A DNA stretch of 64,000 bases. Origin: Flectobacillus sp. BAB-3569. GTDB taxonomy: Bacteria > Bacteroidota > Bacteroidia > Cytophagales > Spirosomataceae. Positions 8,569-17,786 of the stretch are shown here, one piece after another; position 1 is the stretch's first letter, and every line of letters begins with the position of its first letter. Below the pieces are notes generated by a model. The model did not search any database. It saw nothing but the letters and a program-made list of their open reading frames with translations, and had not been told where the DNA came from. Location of the stretch: positions 104,117 to 168,116 of the forward strand of contig NZ_NJFZ01000019.1 of NCBI RefSeq assembly GCF_002270355.1. Direction: 5' to 3'. A program made the position numbers and the translations under genes.

Positions 8569-10602
8569 ATGAAAATGATGAAAAACCGTTTACTTCTAAC
8601 TTTAATCATTTTATACTCTTGGTCTGGTTTTGCTCAAAAAGCACAGTATCAAGGAAACAAAGCGCCTTTGGCTCCTCTCAAATATATTGAACTTCCCTTG
8701 GGAGCTGTAAAGCCACAAGGCTGGCTTCGTCAGCAGTTGGAAGTCATGAAAAAAGGAGCAACAGGGCATTTGGATGAATATTTTCCCAAAATCCAAAACG
8801 ACAATGGTTGGTTAGGAGGCAAAGGTGATGCTTGGGAAGAAACCCCTTATTGGTTGGATGGCGCTGTACCATTAGCCTATTTGCTCGAAGACAAAGCCCT
8901 CACTCTGAAGGTCCAAAAATATATAGATTGGACTCTTTCTACGCAAAGATCCAATGGTTTTTTTGGTCCATTAACCAACGAAGAAAGAGAAGGAAAACCC
9001 ATAAGCTCATGCGAACAAGGTGCTGACTGGTGGCCAAGAATGGTGATGCTTAAGGTATTGCAGCAATACTATACTGCCACCAAAGATACTCGTGTAATTC
9101 CGTTCATGACCAAATATTTTCACTATCAATTACAATCCATCAAAGCTTGTCCGCTCAACAAATGGACAGATTGGGCGCGTGCTCGCGGGGGTGACAATAT
9201 TATGTCTGCTTACTGGCTCTACAATCAAACAGGAGACAAATCTTTGCTCGAACTTGCCGATATTCTTTACCAACAAACTACTCCATGGACTCAGTACATG
9301 GCAGAAAGAAACTGGGTTATGCAGGCTTCGGCCAATCAAACGGGTGAAAGTTGGATGGATCGTCATGCCGTAAATGTAGGAATGGGGATCAAATTACCAG
9401 CCATTTATTATCAAAGTCAAAAAACCGACTATTATCTCAAAGCCATGAGCCAAGGTTGGAAAGACATCATGACTTTGCATGGCTTACCACATGGAATGTT
9501 CTCTGGAGATGAAGATTTGCATGGAAACGAACCTTCTCAGGGTGTAGAACTTTGTGCTATTGTCGAAACCATGTTTTCGCTTGAGAATGTCCTTGGTATC
9601 ACAGGTGATCCAATGTATGCACAAGCCCTTGAGCGCATGACTTACAATGCGTTACCTACGCAAACAACAGATGACTATATCTCTCGTCAGTATTTTCAAA
9701 CAGCTAATCAGGTAGAAGTTAGACGTGGAACTTATGATTTCTCTCTACCATTTTATCGCGGTATGAATAACGTATTTGGTCCTTATGCTGGATACACTTG
9801 TTGTACTTCAAATATGCACCAAGGTTGGACAAAATTTGTGAGCCACCTTTGGTATGCAACGCCACAAAATGGTTTGGCGAGCTTGCTTTACGGACCTTCT
9901 AGTATAAAAGCAAAAGTAGGTAATGGCATTGAGGTATATATCAATGAAAGCACAAACTATCCTTTTGAAGATCAAATCAATTTTGAGTTACAATCCGCTC
10001 AAGCTGTTACATTTCCTTGGGAGTTTCGCATCCCTGAATGGTGTCAAGAAGCCACCATTAGTATCAATGGAAAGGAATTTCAAAAGGGAAAAGCAAGCGA
10101 AATTGTAAAAATTCAACGTCAATGGCAGCCAGGAGATAAAGTAACCTTGCATTTTCCTAGTGAAGTTCGCACAAGCGTATGGGCACATAATTCAAGAGTT
10201 GTCGAAAAAGGACCACTTGTTTATGCCTTAAAAATCGAAGAAGAATGGAATAAAAAGGAAATTAAAGAAGAAGGTACTTTTTATGAAATTCTCCCAAAAA
10301 GCCCTTGGAACTTTGGTATTCCCACTTCTGTAGCTGAAAAACCTAGTAAATTTTTACAAGTATCCAGCAAAGGAATGCCGCAAGGTTATGTTTGGAATGC
10401 CCAGAATGCTCCCATAGAAATCAAACTTTCGGCCAAACAAATTCCAGCTTGGGTTATCAATAACGACGGTGTTGCACGCATTCCCGTTACCACACGAGAC
10501 GGCTTTTATCAAGGTGCGGTCGATAGCAAAGAACAAACCATCACACTTATCCCGTATGGTTGTAGTAAATTAAGAGTTGTAGCATTTCCTTTAATCAAAT
10601 AA
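8569..10602 (+). CDS. GH127-like (DUF1680) beta-L-arabinofuranosidase-domain protein
   Basis: About 677 aa from ATG 8569; a TTG at 8563 would add two residues. A signal peptide ends near SGFAQ. The DUF1680 fold is recognised from PLGAVKPQGWLRQQLEVM near residue 45, WEETPYWLDG near 90, and the paired metal-site motifs VELCAIVE (Glu327, Cys329) and YTCCTSN (Cys411, Cys412). These correspond to ETC and CCPPN of the GH127 gene at 624-2654, but the flanking sequence differs strongly. It is a distant paralogue or a neighbouring family (GH146-like), so linkage specificity may differ. It lies between the GH43 and DUF4965 genes on the same strand. Hydrolase function is probable from conserved Glu/Cys residues. 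Confidence 0.85.
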   Translation: MKMMKNRLLLTLIILYSWSGFAQKAQYQGNKAPLAPLKYIELPLGAVKPQGWLRQQLEVMKKGATGHLDEYFPKIQNDNGWLGGKGDAWEETPYWLDGAVPLAYLLEDKALTLKVQKYIDWTLSTQRSNGFFGPLTNEEREGKPISSCEQGADWWPRMVMLKVLQQYYTATKDTRVIPFMTKYFHYQLQSIKACPLNKWTDWARARGGDNIMSAYWLYNQTGDKSLLELADILYQQTTPWTQYMAERNWVMQASANQTGESWMDRHAVNVGMGIKLPAIYYQSQKTDYYLKAMSQGWKDIMTLHGLPHGMFSGDEDLHGNEPSQGVELCAIVETMFSLENVLGITGDPMYAQALERMTYNALPTQTTDDYISRQYFQTANQVEVRRGTYDFSLPFYRGMNNVFGPYAGYTCCTSNMHQGWTKFVSHLWYATPQNGLASLLYGPSSIKAKVGNGIEVYINESTNYPFEDQINFELQSAQAVTFPWEFRIPEWCQEATISINGKEFQKGKASEIVKIQRQWQPGDKVTLHFPSEVRTSVWAHNSRVVEKGPLVYALKIEEEWNKKEIKEEGTFYEILPKSPWNFGIPTSVAEKPSKFLQVSSKGMPQGYVWNAQNAPIEIKLSAKQIPAWVINNDGVARIPVTTRDGFYQGAVDSKEQTITLIPYGCSKLRVVAFPLIK

Positions 10603-10694
10603 TAGTAGAGAGTTCGAAAGAAATCAAGTGTTTTATCCCAAATACGAGATTTCTTTCTCGCCCAATTCTCTATATCATGAATCAATTTTATCAC

Positions 10695-13100
10695 ATGAAA
10701 AAATCAATTGTTGCACTTCTGAGCCTTTTCAGCATTTCAACGCAAGCTCAACAGTTGCGTCCACCCGCTGTTCCATTGATTGCCAATGACCCTTATTTTA
10801 GCATTTGGTCAGTTTCTGACAAAGCTAATGAGTCGGTAACAAGACACTGGACTGGCAAAAATCACTCTCTTCAAGGTATTGTCGAAGTTGATGGCAAAGC
10901 TTTTCAATTTCTCGGAATGCCAAAAATCAATTACAAAACCTATGCAAGTACAGCCGCAGAAAAAGTATATCAAGCTAAGTACACTTTGGATACACCTGCT
11001 GCTGGTTGGGAAAAAGAATCATTTGACGACAACTCATGGAAAATAGGCACTGCTCCTTTTGGTGATGGTGCGGGTAGTAATCCCATGCGTCCAAATACCG
11101 ATTGGAAAACCAAAAAAATCTGGTATCGTCGTGCAGTAGAACTTCCTGCAAAATTCAATGCGGAGAAATTGAGACTACAAGTAAGTAATGACGACGATGT
11201 TCAAATTTATATCAACGGCGTTTTAGCCTATGAGTGTGGACCTTGCTATATTGCTGGATATGAACAATATAAACTTTCTCCTGCAGCACAAAAAGCTATT
11301 AAGCCTGGCAAAAATATTATTGCAGTACACTGTATTAATCCAATTGGTGGTGGTTTTGTTGATGTCGGTATTCAGGAAGAATTACCCCCTGCAACACCAG
11401 TAACAGCGGCAACTCAAACGAGTGTTCAAGTAAAAGCTACTAACACGATTTATACATTTGATGCTAATGGTGTACAGGTAAAAGCGACTTTTACTTCTCC
11501 CCTATTGATGGACGAATTAGAAGTTTTGGCTCGTCCTGCTTCCTATATCACTTTCGAAACAAGTTCTAAAGATGGTCGTTCTCACAAAGTAAAAGTGAAA
11601 ATGGATGTTTCGGCAGACTTAGCTGTGAATATGCCTTCTCAGGAAGTAGCAACAAAGGTATTACCAAATACCACTGGTGGATTAAAATTGATGTCGGCTG
11701 GTTCGGTTGAGCAAAAAATCCTAGGAAAACGTGGTGATGATCTTCGTATCGACTGGGGATATGCGTACGTAGCAGCAAAAAATGCTACTTTTACCACAGG
11801 AACTCCTCAAGAAAGAGTGTTGAAAAGTACCTTTGATTTTGGTACGGTTGGTCAAACTTCAAAATCTAATCACTTGATTTTGGCATATGATGATATTTAC
11901 GCAGTTCAATATTTTGGTAAAAACTTGCGTGCTTGGTGGCGTAGAGATGCTTCGATGACAGCAGAAAAAATGTTGGATGAAGCTGAAAAAGATTATACAA
12001 GATTAATGGCAAAAACTGCGGCTTTTGATCAACAATTGTATCAAGATGCCCAAAAAGCAGGTGGTAAAGAATACGCTGATTTATGTGAATTAGCTTATCG
12101 TCAAGCTATTGCGGCACATAAAACTGTTGACCGTGGTGATGGTACCTTGTTGTTTTTCTCAAAAGAAAACTTTTCAAATGGTTCTATTGGTACAGTTGAC
12201 GTAACTTATCCTTCAGCGCCGATGTTCTTGTTGTACAACAATACGTTAATGAAAGGTTTGTTAGAGTTTATTTTCGAATATTCTGAATCTGGAAAATGGG
12301 CAAAACCATTCGCAGCACACGATGTAGGTACATATCCATTGGCAAATGGTCAGACTTATGGCGAAGATATGCCAGTAGAAGAATGTGGCAACATGATTAT
12401 CTTGGCAGCAGCTACTTGTTTGAAAGATGGCAATGGCGATTATGCTAAAAAACACTGGTCAACGCTTTCGACTTGGGTAAAATACTTGGAAGAATATGGT
12501 TTTGACCCGGCCAACCAATTGTGTACTGACGATTTTGCTGGTCACTTGGCTCGCAATATCAACTTGTCTGCCAAAGCAATCATGGGTATTGCATCGTATG
12601 CAAAAATGGCGGAACTCGTGGGCGACAAAGCTACTGCAAACAAATATCAAGCAATGGCAAAAGAGATGGCAAGCAAATGGCAAACGATGGCCGAAGATGG
12701 CGATCACTATGCTTTGACTTTCGACAAAAAAGGTACTTGGTCTCAAAAATACAACTTGGTTTGGGATGAGCTTTTGGGCTTAAATGTATTTCCAAAATCA
12801 GTAATGCAAAAAGAAATTAAGTATTACTTGAACAAACAAGAGAAATATGGATTGCCTTTGGATTCAAGAAAAACATACACTAAGTCTGACTGGATTATGT
12901 GGACAGCAACAATGACCGATTCGCAACAAGATTTCCAAGCGTTGATTCACCCAATTTGGAAATTTGCTAACGAAACAACCTCAAGAGTTCCATTGTCTGA
13001 CTGGCACGAAACAACCAACGCTAAACAAGTGGGCTTCCAAGCTCGCTCGGTAGTGGGAGGATATTTTATCAAAATGCTAGAGGGAAAACTCAATAAATAA
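10695..13100 (+). CDS. Glutaminase-A-like protein (DUF4964/DUF5127/DUF4965/DUF1793)
   Basis: About 801 aa from ATG 10695, which gives a clean signal peptide (MKKSIVALLSLFS, cleavage near TQAQ); an upstream ATG at 10677 adds six residues. Domain order fits this family: DUF4964 at the start (RPPAVPLIANDPYFSIWS), a beta-rich DUF5127 part, then the DUF4965/DUF1793 alpha-barrel with KTVDRGDGTLLFFSKENFSN and the HDVGTYPLANGQTYGEDMPV motif. Fungal relatives are called glutaminase A, but in Bacteroidota these proteins occur in glycan loci and the barrel resembles glycosidases. True substrate unknown. It ends about 210 bp before the regulator gene. Confidence 0.85.
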   Translation: MKKSIVALLSLFSISTQAQQLRPPAVPLIANDPYFSIWSVSDKANESVTRHWTGKNHSLQGIVEVDGKAFQFLGMPKINYKTYASTAAEKVYQAKYTLDTPAAGWEKESFDDNSWKIGTAPFGDGAGSNPMRPNTDWKTKKIWYRRAVELPAKFNAEKLRLQVSNDDDVQIYINGVLAYECGPCYIAGYEQYKLSPAAQKAIKPGKNIIAVHCINPIGGGFVDVGIQEELPPATPVTAATQTSVQVKATNTIYTFDANGVQVKATFTSPLLMDELEVLARPASYITFETSSKDGRSHKVKVKMDVSADLAVNMPSQEVATKVLPNTTGGLKLMSAGSVEQKILGKRGDDLRIDWGYAYVAAKNATFTTGTPQERVLKSTFDFGTVGQTSKSNHLILAYDDIYAVQYFGKNLRAWWRRDASMTAEKMLDEAEKDYTRLMAKTAAFDQQLYQDAQKAGGKEYADLCELAYRQAIAAHKTVDRGDGTLLFFSKENFSNGSIGTVDVTYPSAPMFLLYNNTLMKGLLEFIFEYSESGKWAKPFAAHDVGTYPLANGQTYGEDMPVEECGNMIILAAATCLKDGNGDYAKKHWSTLSTWVKYLEEYGFDPANQLCTDDFAGHLARNINLSAKAIMGIASYAKMAELVGDKATANKYQAMAKEMASKWQTMAEDGDHYALTFDKKGTWSQKYNLVWDELLGLNVFPKSVMQKEIKYYLNKQEKYGLPLDSRKTYTKSDWIMWTATMTDSQQDFQALIHPIWKFANETTSRVPLSDWHETTNAKQVGFQARSVVGGYFIKMLEGKLNK

Positions 13101-13104
13101 AATG

Positions 13105-13150
13105 AAAACGCTGTGGCTATTAGGTCTGCTGACAAATAGCCACAGTTTTC
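13105..13150 (+). terminator. Hairpin after the DUF4965 gene
   Basis: CTGTGGCTATT (13111-13121) pairs perfectly with AATAGCCACAG (13135-13145), extended outward by GAAAAC against TTTTC. The T-run is short, so termination is likely but not certain. Confidence 0.55.
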
Positions 13151-13309
13151 GAACAAAAGAACAGTAAATTTGGGATTTTAAATTGTTCATTTTTGTTCAT
13201 TTTTTATTCAAATCTTCTCAAAATAGTCTCTACACTTAAATTAAGTATATTTACAATTTTCTGCATCTAGGAATTAAATTTATCTTTACAGGACAAAAAA
13301 CACAGTAAA

Positions 13310-14830
13310 TTGAAACTTAATCTTACAATAGTATTATTTGTTTTATGGTGCCAGCAATTAGTGGCTCAGTCTTTCAGCTTTCGTCATTATGAAGTAGAAG
13401 ATAATCTTTCTTACAACTCGGTAATGTGTAGCATGCAAGACAAAAAAGGCTTCATGTGGTTTGGTACCAAAGACGGGCTCAATCGTTTTGACGGATACTC
13501 TTTTAAGGTTTTTAGAAAAATAGAAAACAATCCCAAAAGTTTAGGGAATAATACGGTTTTTGCGGTTTGTGAGGGAGACGAACATACTATTTGGGTAGGA
13601 ACTTACTCTGGAATTTATCAGTATAATACCATTACCGAACAATTTAGTGTGTTACCCGACACTAAGGAACACTTTATCCGAACCATCAAAATAGACGATG
13701 AAGGAAAGGTATGGTTTATTAAAGATTACACCTTACACATTTATAATACTAAAACACAAAAAACTGAAAAATTAGATACAGGAAAAGAAAGAATAGATGT
13801 TACCTCTTTTATCCTGAATAAACAACAGGTTTGGCTAGCTACCACAGATGGTAATTTGTGGGAGTATAATATGCTCAGCAAATCGCTGAAAAAGTACAAT
13901 ATGTTTGAGAAATCTGCACCTGCTATTTCTCATTGGATAGACAAAATTTACGATACTCAGCAAAATGCAATTCTGATTGGTACCTCAAGTCAAGGGGTCA
14001 AATTATTTAATACCAAGACGAAGACTTATGAAGATATATTGACTTACAATTCCAATAAAACTACCATTTATGTACGCGATTTTATGCATCGCACAGAAGA
14101 TGAATACTGGATTGCTACCGAATCGGGGCTATATGTTTATTACTTACAATCTCGAAAATATATCAACTTAAAACATGAATATAGTAATCCATACTCCATA
14201 TCGGACAATGCGCTGTACACGCTTTCAAAAGACCGAGAAGGTGGAATTTGGATTGGAACATACTTTGGTGGTATCAATTATGTGCCTACTCAACACGTAG
14301 CATTTGAAAAATACTTTAACCAAGGAGCTAATAATAGTATTACGGGAAATGCCGTAAGAGAAATTTGCGAGGACAAATTTGGTAACCTCTGGATAGGGAC
14401 TGAAGACAACGGATTGAACAGACTCAACCTCAAAACTCGTCAGTTTACCCATTTCAAACCAGACGGAAAACCCAACAGTCTTTCGCACTCAAATATCCAC
14501 GGACTATTAACAGTTGGAGATAAACTGTGGGTCGGTGCATTTGAGTCAGGCTTAGATATTTTGGATATACCTTCTGGAAAAGTAGTAAAGCACTTTGTAG
14601 CAGGAAACGGGCCAAGAAGTTTGAAGAGTAATTTTGTGGAAACACTTTACCGCACAAAGTCAAATATGATTTTGGTTGCCACCTCTAACGGGCTGTTTCG
14701 TTTTCATGAAAAACACAAGATTTTACGCCTCTTTGCGATCGAACTACCTACGGGCATTTTATTACAGTCACCGAAGACAAAGAAGGGAATATTTGGGCAG
14801 GCACTACGCGCGAGGGATTACGCTGTATAG
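13310..14830 (+). CDS. HTCS fragment 1: periplasmic propeller sensor
   Basis: 506 aa as read. It comprises a signal peptide (VLFVLWCQQLVAQ) and about ten propeller repeats with the W-x-G-T pattern (MWFGT, IWVGT, IWIGT, LWIGT). The last 30 residues or so (after FHEKH) are out of frame with the true continuation. Confidence 0.75.
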   Translation: MKLNLTIVLFVLWCQQLVAQSFSFRHYEVEDNLSYNSVMCSMQDKKGFMWFGTKDGLNRFDGYSFKVFRKIENNPKSLGNNTVFAVCEGDEHTIWVGTYSGIYQYNTITEQFSVLPDTKEHFIRTIKIDDEGKVWFIKDYTLHIYNTKTQKTEKLDTGKERIDVTSFILNKQQVWLATTDGNLWEYNMLSKSLKKYNMFEKSAPAISHWIDKIYDTQQNAILIGTSSQGVKLFNTKTKTYEDILTYNSNKTTIYVRDFMHRTEDEYWIATESGLYVYYLQSRKYINLKHEYSNPYSISDNALYTLSKDREGGIWIGTYFGGINYVPTQHVAFEKYFNQGANNSITGNAVREICEDKFGNLWIGTEDNGLNRLNLKTRQFTHFKPDGKPNSLSHSNIHGLLTVGDKLWVGAFESGLDILDIPSGKVVKHFVAGNGPRSLKSNFVETLYRTKSNMILVATSNGLFRFHEKHKILRLFAIELPTGILLQSPKTKKGIFGQALRARDYAV

Positions 14831-14934
14831 ATTTTAAACATAATCGCGTAATCAATTTTCGTTCAAGCGAAAAAGATACAACCTCGATCAGTTGTAATGC
14901 CATCAATGGTATTTTTATCGACCATGCCAACCGC

Positions 14935-15927
14935 ATGTGGGTTACTACCGAAAACGGATTGAATTTACTGGATAGAAAAACAGGAAAATTCAGAAGATTT
15001 GGAACAAAAGATGGTTTTCCGAGCGATGTTTTTTACAAAATCTTGGAAGACCAACATCATAAACTTTGGATAAGTACCTCAAAAGGCTTGTGTGCGTATG
15101 ATTTTGAACGCAATAAGCTAGCTACTTATACCAAATCAAATGGAATTTTGAGCGACCAGTTTAACTATAGCTCCGCCTTCAAAGATGATGAAGGACGAAT
15201 GTACTTTGGAAGTGTAAAGGGTCTAAATAGTTTTACACCTGATACTTTTATGCAAAATGCTTTTGTACCCCCAGTATATCTGACGGGTATCCAAGTAGAC
15301 AATCAAGAGTTGAAGATTGGGGAAGAGAACTCTCCGCTCGAACGCTCAATTTCCTCTACCAAAAGCATCAATTTAGACCATACACAATCCACATTTAGTT
15401 TAGACTTTGCTGCCCTAAGCTATACCTCACCACAAACCACCGAGTATATGTACATGCTCGAAGGCTTAGACAAAGGCTGGAATTTATTAAAAACTAACCG
15501 CAAGGTATATTTCACAAAACTTGCTCCTGGCTCCTATACTTTTAAAGTGAAAGCATCTAATGGCAGTGGCATTTGGAGTGAAGAAACGGCCATGCTCGAA
15601 ATAGAGGTAAGTCCTCCTTTTTGGGCAAGCGGAATTGCGTATATCCTTTACAGTGTAATAATTTTACTGGCCGTGTACTTTGGTGTACAGATGTACCATG
15701 AGTATATCAATCAACAGAATCAACGGAAAATTGATATGTTGGAAATTGAGAAGGAGAAAGAGATATATGCTGCTAAAATTGAGTTTTTCACCAATGTAAC
15801 CCACGAAATCAGAACTCCTTTGACGTTGATCAAAGCACCTCTGGAGGACTTGTTGAAAAAGAACATTGAGAATAATGCCTTGGCCTCAGGCTTACAGGTG
15901 ATTGAAAAAATACAGATAGATTGTTAG
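14935..15927 (+). CDS. HTCS fragment 2: propeller end, Y_Y_Y, TM helix, HisKA
   Basis: 330 aa from an internal ATG; the frame is open back to about 14714 (EDKEGNIWAGTTREGL), so this ATG is not a real start. Residues 165-226 are the Y_Y_Y domain (YMYMLEGLDKGWN). Residues 231-252 are a membrane helix, and His290 in VTHEIRTPL is the phosphorylated histidine. The last residues (KIQIDC) are out of frame. Confidence 0.75.
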   Translation: MWVTTENGLNLLDRKTGKFRRFGTKDGFPSDVFYKILEDQHHKLWISTSKGLCAYDFERNKLATYTKSNGILSDQFNYSSAFKDDEGRMYFGSVKGLNSFTPDTFMQNAFVPPVYLTGIQVDNQELKIGEENSPLERSISSTKSINLDHTQSTFSLDFAALSYTSPQTTEYMYMLEGLDKGWNLLKTNRKVYFTKLAPGSYTFKVKASNGSGIWSEETAMLEIEVSPPFWASGIAYILYSVIILLAVYFGVQMYHEYINQQNQRKIDMLEIEKEKEIYAAKIEFFTNVTHEIRTPLTLIKAPLEDLLKKNIENNALASGLQVIEKIQIDC

Positions 15928-17264
15928 AGTTAACGAATCAACTTTTGGATTTTCGCAAAACAGAGGCTAATGGTTTTAGTTTGAATTTTGTAAAAATGAA
16001 TATTAGTCAATTTTTACAAGAACGCTTCGAGGAGTTTTATCCCATGGCAACATTCAAACAAATTAGCTTTGAGTTACAACTTCCCAATGAAGATTTTTGG
16101 GCATCTGTCGACCGTGAGGCATTTCAAAAAATTATTAGTAACCTTATTGACAATGCCGTCAAATACGCTGAACATAAGGCGATTGTAAAATTATCTTCAA
16201 TAGACGATAGTCGTTTTTCGATTGAAGTTCAAAATGATGGCGTACTTATTCCAGAAGATTATCGTCAGCGAATTTTTGAGCCATTTTATCGAATGAATAA
16301 TGTAAAAAATCAGCGAGGCACAGGAATCGGTTTGGCACTTGCTCGTTCTTTAGCAGAGCTTCATGAAGGAACATTGAAAGTGGTTGATTCAAAAAGTAGG
16401 AATATTTTTCTTCTCGAACTACCAATTCATCATGCCTATGAATTTGATATTAGGAAAGATATTGTTTCGCTAAACGCTGAAAATATTGCTCAAAAAATAG
16501 CCCACGACGAGCGTCCAACCATACTTTTGGTGGAAGACAACTATGAAATTGCCCAATTCATTGGCGAAAAGCTTGAAGAAAATTACCATATCCTACGTGC
16601 CAATAATGGAAAAGTGGCATTGGATATCATTGAGTCTGAGTCTGTTCAGCTAGTATTATCAGATGTTATGATGCCAGTCATGGATGGTTTTGAACTTTGT
16701 AAACACCTGAAAAGCAATCAACAGTATTCGCATATCCCTGTAATTTTGTTGACAGCAAAAAATACACTTCAGGCAAAAATAGTAGGGCTTGAACTTGGTG
16801 CAGATGCCTATATCGAGAAACCTCTTTCTTTGGATTATTTACTCATGCAAATATCTAACTTACTGATTAACAGAACTAAGGTTAAAGATTATTTTGCTAA
16901 TTCGCCACTGGTGCATCTCAAAAATATGGTACATAGCAAATCAGAGGAAGCATTTTTGGAGAAAATTACAGAAATTATTTTGCAGAATCTCAACAACAAT
17001 CAACTGGACGTAGATTTACTAGCTGAAACCATGAATATGAGTCGCCCAACGCTTTACAGAAAAATTAAAGCCGTAGCAAATCTCTCTCCCAACGAGTTGA
17101 TTATTGTGACAAGACTCAAAAAAGCAGCAGAGCTATTAGTTCAAAGTGATTATAAAATACAAACTATTGCAAGCATGACAGGTTTTAATTCGCAAGCACA
17201 ATTTGGAAGAAGCTTTTTAAAACAATTTGGCATAAGACCATCCGAATATGCCAAGAAAAAATAG
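15921..17264 (+). CDS. HTCS fragment 3: HATPase, receiver, AraC HTH
   Basis: 447 aa. The HATPase N-box NLIDNAVKYA is at 74-83 and the GTGIGLA G-box at 133-139. The receiver starts at about 200 with phospho-acceptor Asp248 (LSDVMMPVMDG), and the AraC-type HTH spans about 345-447, ending FGIRPSEYAKKK. The TTG 'start' is inside the kinase domain, so this is not an independent gene. Confidence 0.75.
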   Translation: MLELTNQLLDFRKTEANGFSLNFVKMNISQFLQERFEEFYPMATFKQISFELQLPNEDFWASVDREAFQKIISNLIDNAVKYAEHKAIVKLSSIDDSRFSIEVQNDGVLIPEDYRQRIFEPFYRMNNVKNQRGTGIGLALARSLAELHEGTLKVVDSKSRNIFLLELPIHHAYEFDIRKDIVSLNAENIAQKIAHDERPTILLVEDNYEIAQFIGEKLEENYHILRANNGKVALDIIESESVQLVLSDVMMPVMDGFELCKHLKSNQQYSHIPVILLTAKNTLQAKIVGLELGADAYIEKPLSLDYLLMQISNLLINRTKVKDYFANSPLVHLKNMVHSKSEEAFLEKITEIILQNLNNNQLDVDLLAETMNMSRPTLYRKIKAVANLSPNELIIVTRLKKAAELLVQSDYKIQTIASMTGFNSQAQFGRSFLKQFGIRPSEYAKKK

Positions 17265-17383
17265 TGTACACTGGAGTTCGAGGTGTTAATGTAAAATAAA
17301 ATTGCATTAACACGCTATAAGCCGTAGGCATTAGGCAAAAATATATGCATGATAGTGAGAAATACTTGTGCTTTAGGCTTTTT

Positions 17384-17470
17384 GGTATCGGCTTTCGGCG
17401 ATGGGCTTTGGAAAAAAACATGTTAAAACTCTTTGCCTTGTGCCTGCTGCCTAGTTCCTAAACACATAAA
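17384..17470. repeat. Dispersed repeat, family C copy 2
   Basis: GGTATCGGCTTTCGGCGATG, then GGCTTTGG, poly-A, CATG and CTTTGCCTTGTGCCTGCTGC up to AACACATAAA. It matches 5539-5649 in the same orientation. It lies in the 522-bp gap between the regulator and susC. Confidence 0.65.
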
Positions 17471-17669
17471 CTAAATCTCACTTTACACTATTAATTAATG
17501 AAAATTACCTTTAAAAATAATTCCTTAAACTCTGAGGTTATAGAGTATAAACCTACTAAGTCGAGAGAAATTTACTATTGCCCCAATATCTCCCCTAATC
17601 AAAGCAAGAATTTCTCTTAACTATCTGAAAAAACTATGATAAAATAACGTGTATTTCAATCTCAAAAAA

Positions 17670-17734
17670 GTCAAGGATGCTTGTCCCATCCCTGACTGGT
17701 CGTTTGTTCATACTCAACTGATTGGCGTCAGTTG
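17670..17734 (+). promoter_or_regulatory. Twin hairpins in the susC leader
   Basis: Hairpin 1: GTCAAGGATG (17670-17679) with CATCCCTGAC (17687-17696), one mismatch, 7-nt loop. Hairpin 2: CAACTGA (17715-17721) with TCAGTTG (17728-17734), perfect, loop TTGGCG, followed by TGGATTTTTATT, which looks terminator-like. Both lie 50-120 bases before the susC start, so an attenuator or small-RNA-target role is possible. Confidence 0.5.
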
Positions 17735-17786
17735 TGGATTTTTATTGCTCGATAACTAAAACAATACGAACAAATCTTTCAAATTT

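Larger units (their letters stand above)
13310..17264 (+). pseudogene. Hybrid two-component regulator (HTCS), split by two frameshifts
   Basis: The three reading frames join into one protein of about 1,318 aa. In order it has a signal peptide; a periplasmic two-component-regulator beta-propeller (repeats such as DKKGFMWFGTKDGLNRFDGY); a Y_Y_Y domain; one membrane helix; HisKA with the phospho-accepting His in FFTNVTHEIRTPL; HATPase_c; a receiver (LSDVMMP); and an AraC-type HTH. This is the HTCS class that senses glycan fragments and switches on SusC/D loci. The first break lies at the A-run 14709-14713 (adding one A gives FHEKTQDFTPL and runs on into GHFITVTEDKEGNIWAGTT). The second is at 15905-15910 (one A gives IEKNTDRLLELTNQLLDF). 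Start TTG 13310 is the only one keeping the signal peptide. It could be a real pseudogene, a base-calling artefact, or restored by slippage; artefact is most likely. Confidence 0.85.

Noticed and set aside
14709..15910. Programmed ribosomal frameshift in the hybrid regulator
   Set aside because: The runs are not in a classic slippery heptamer with a downstream structure that I can see, and the same one-A deficit occurs three times in unrelated genes. Kept only as a transcriptional-slippage alternative.
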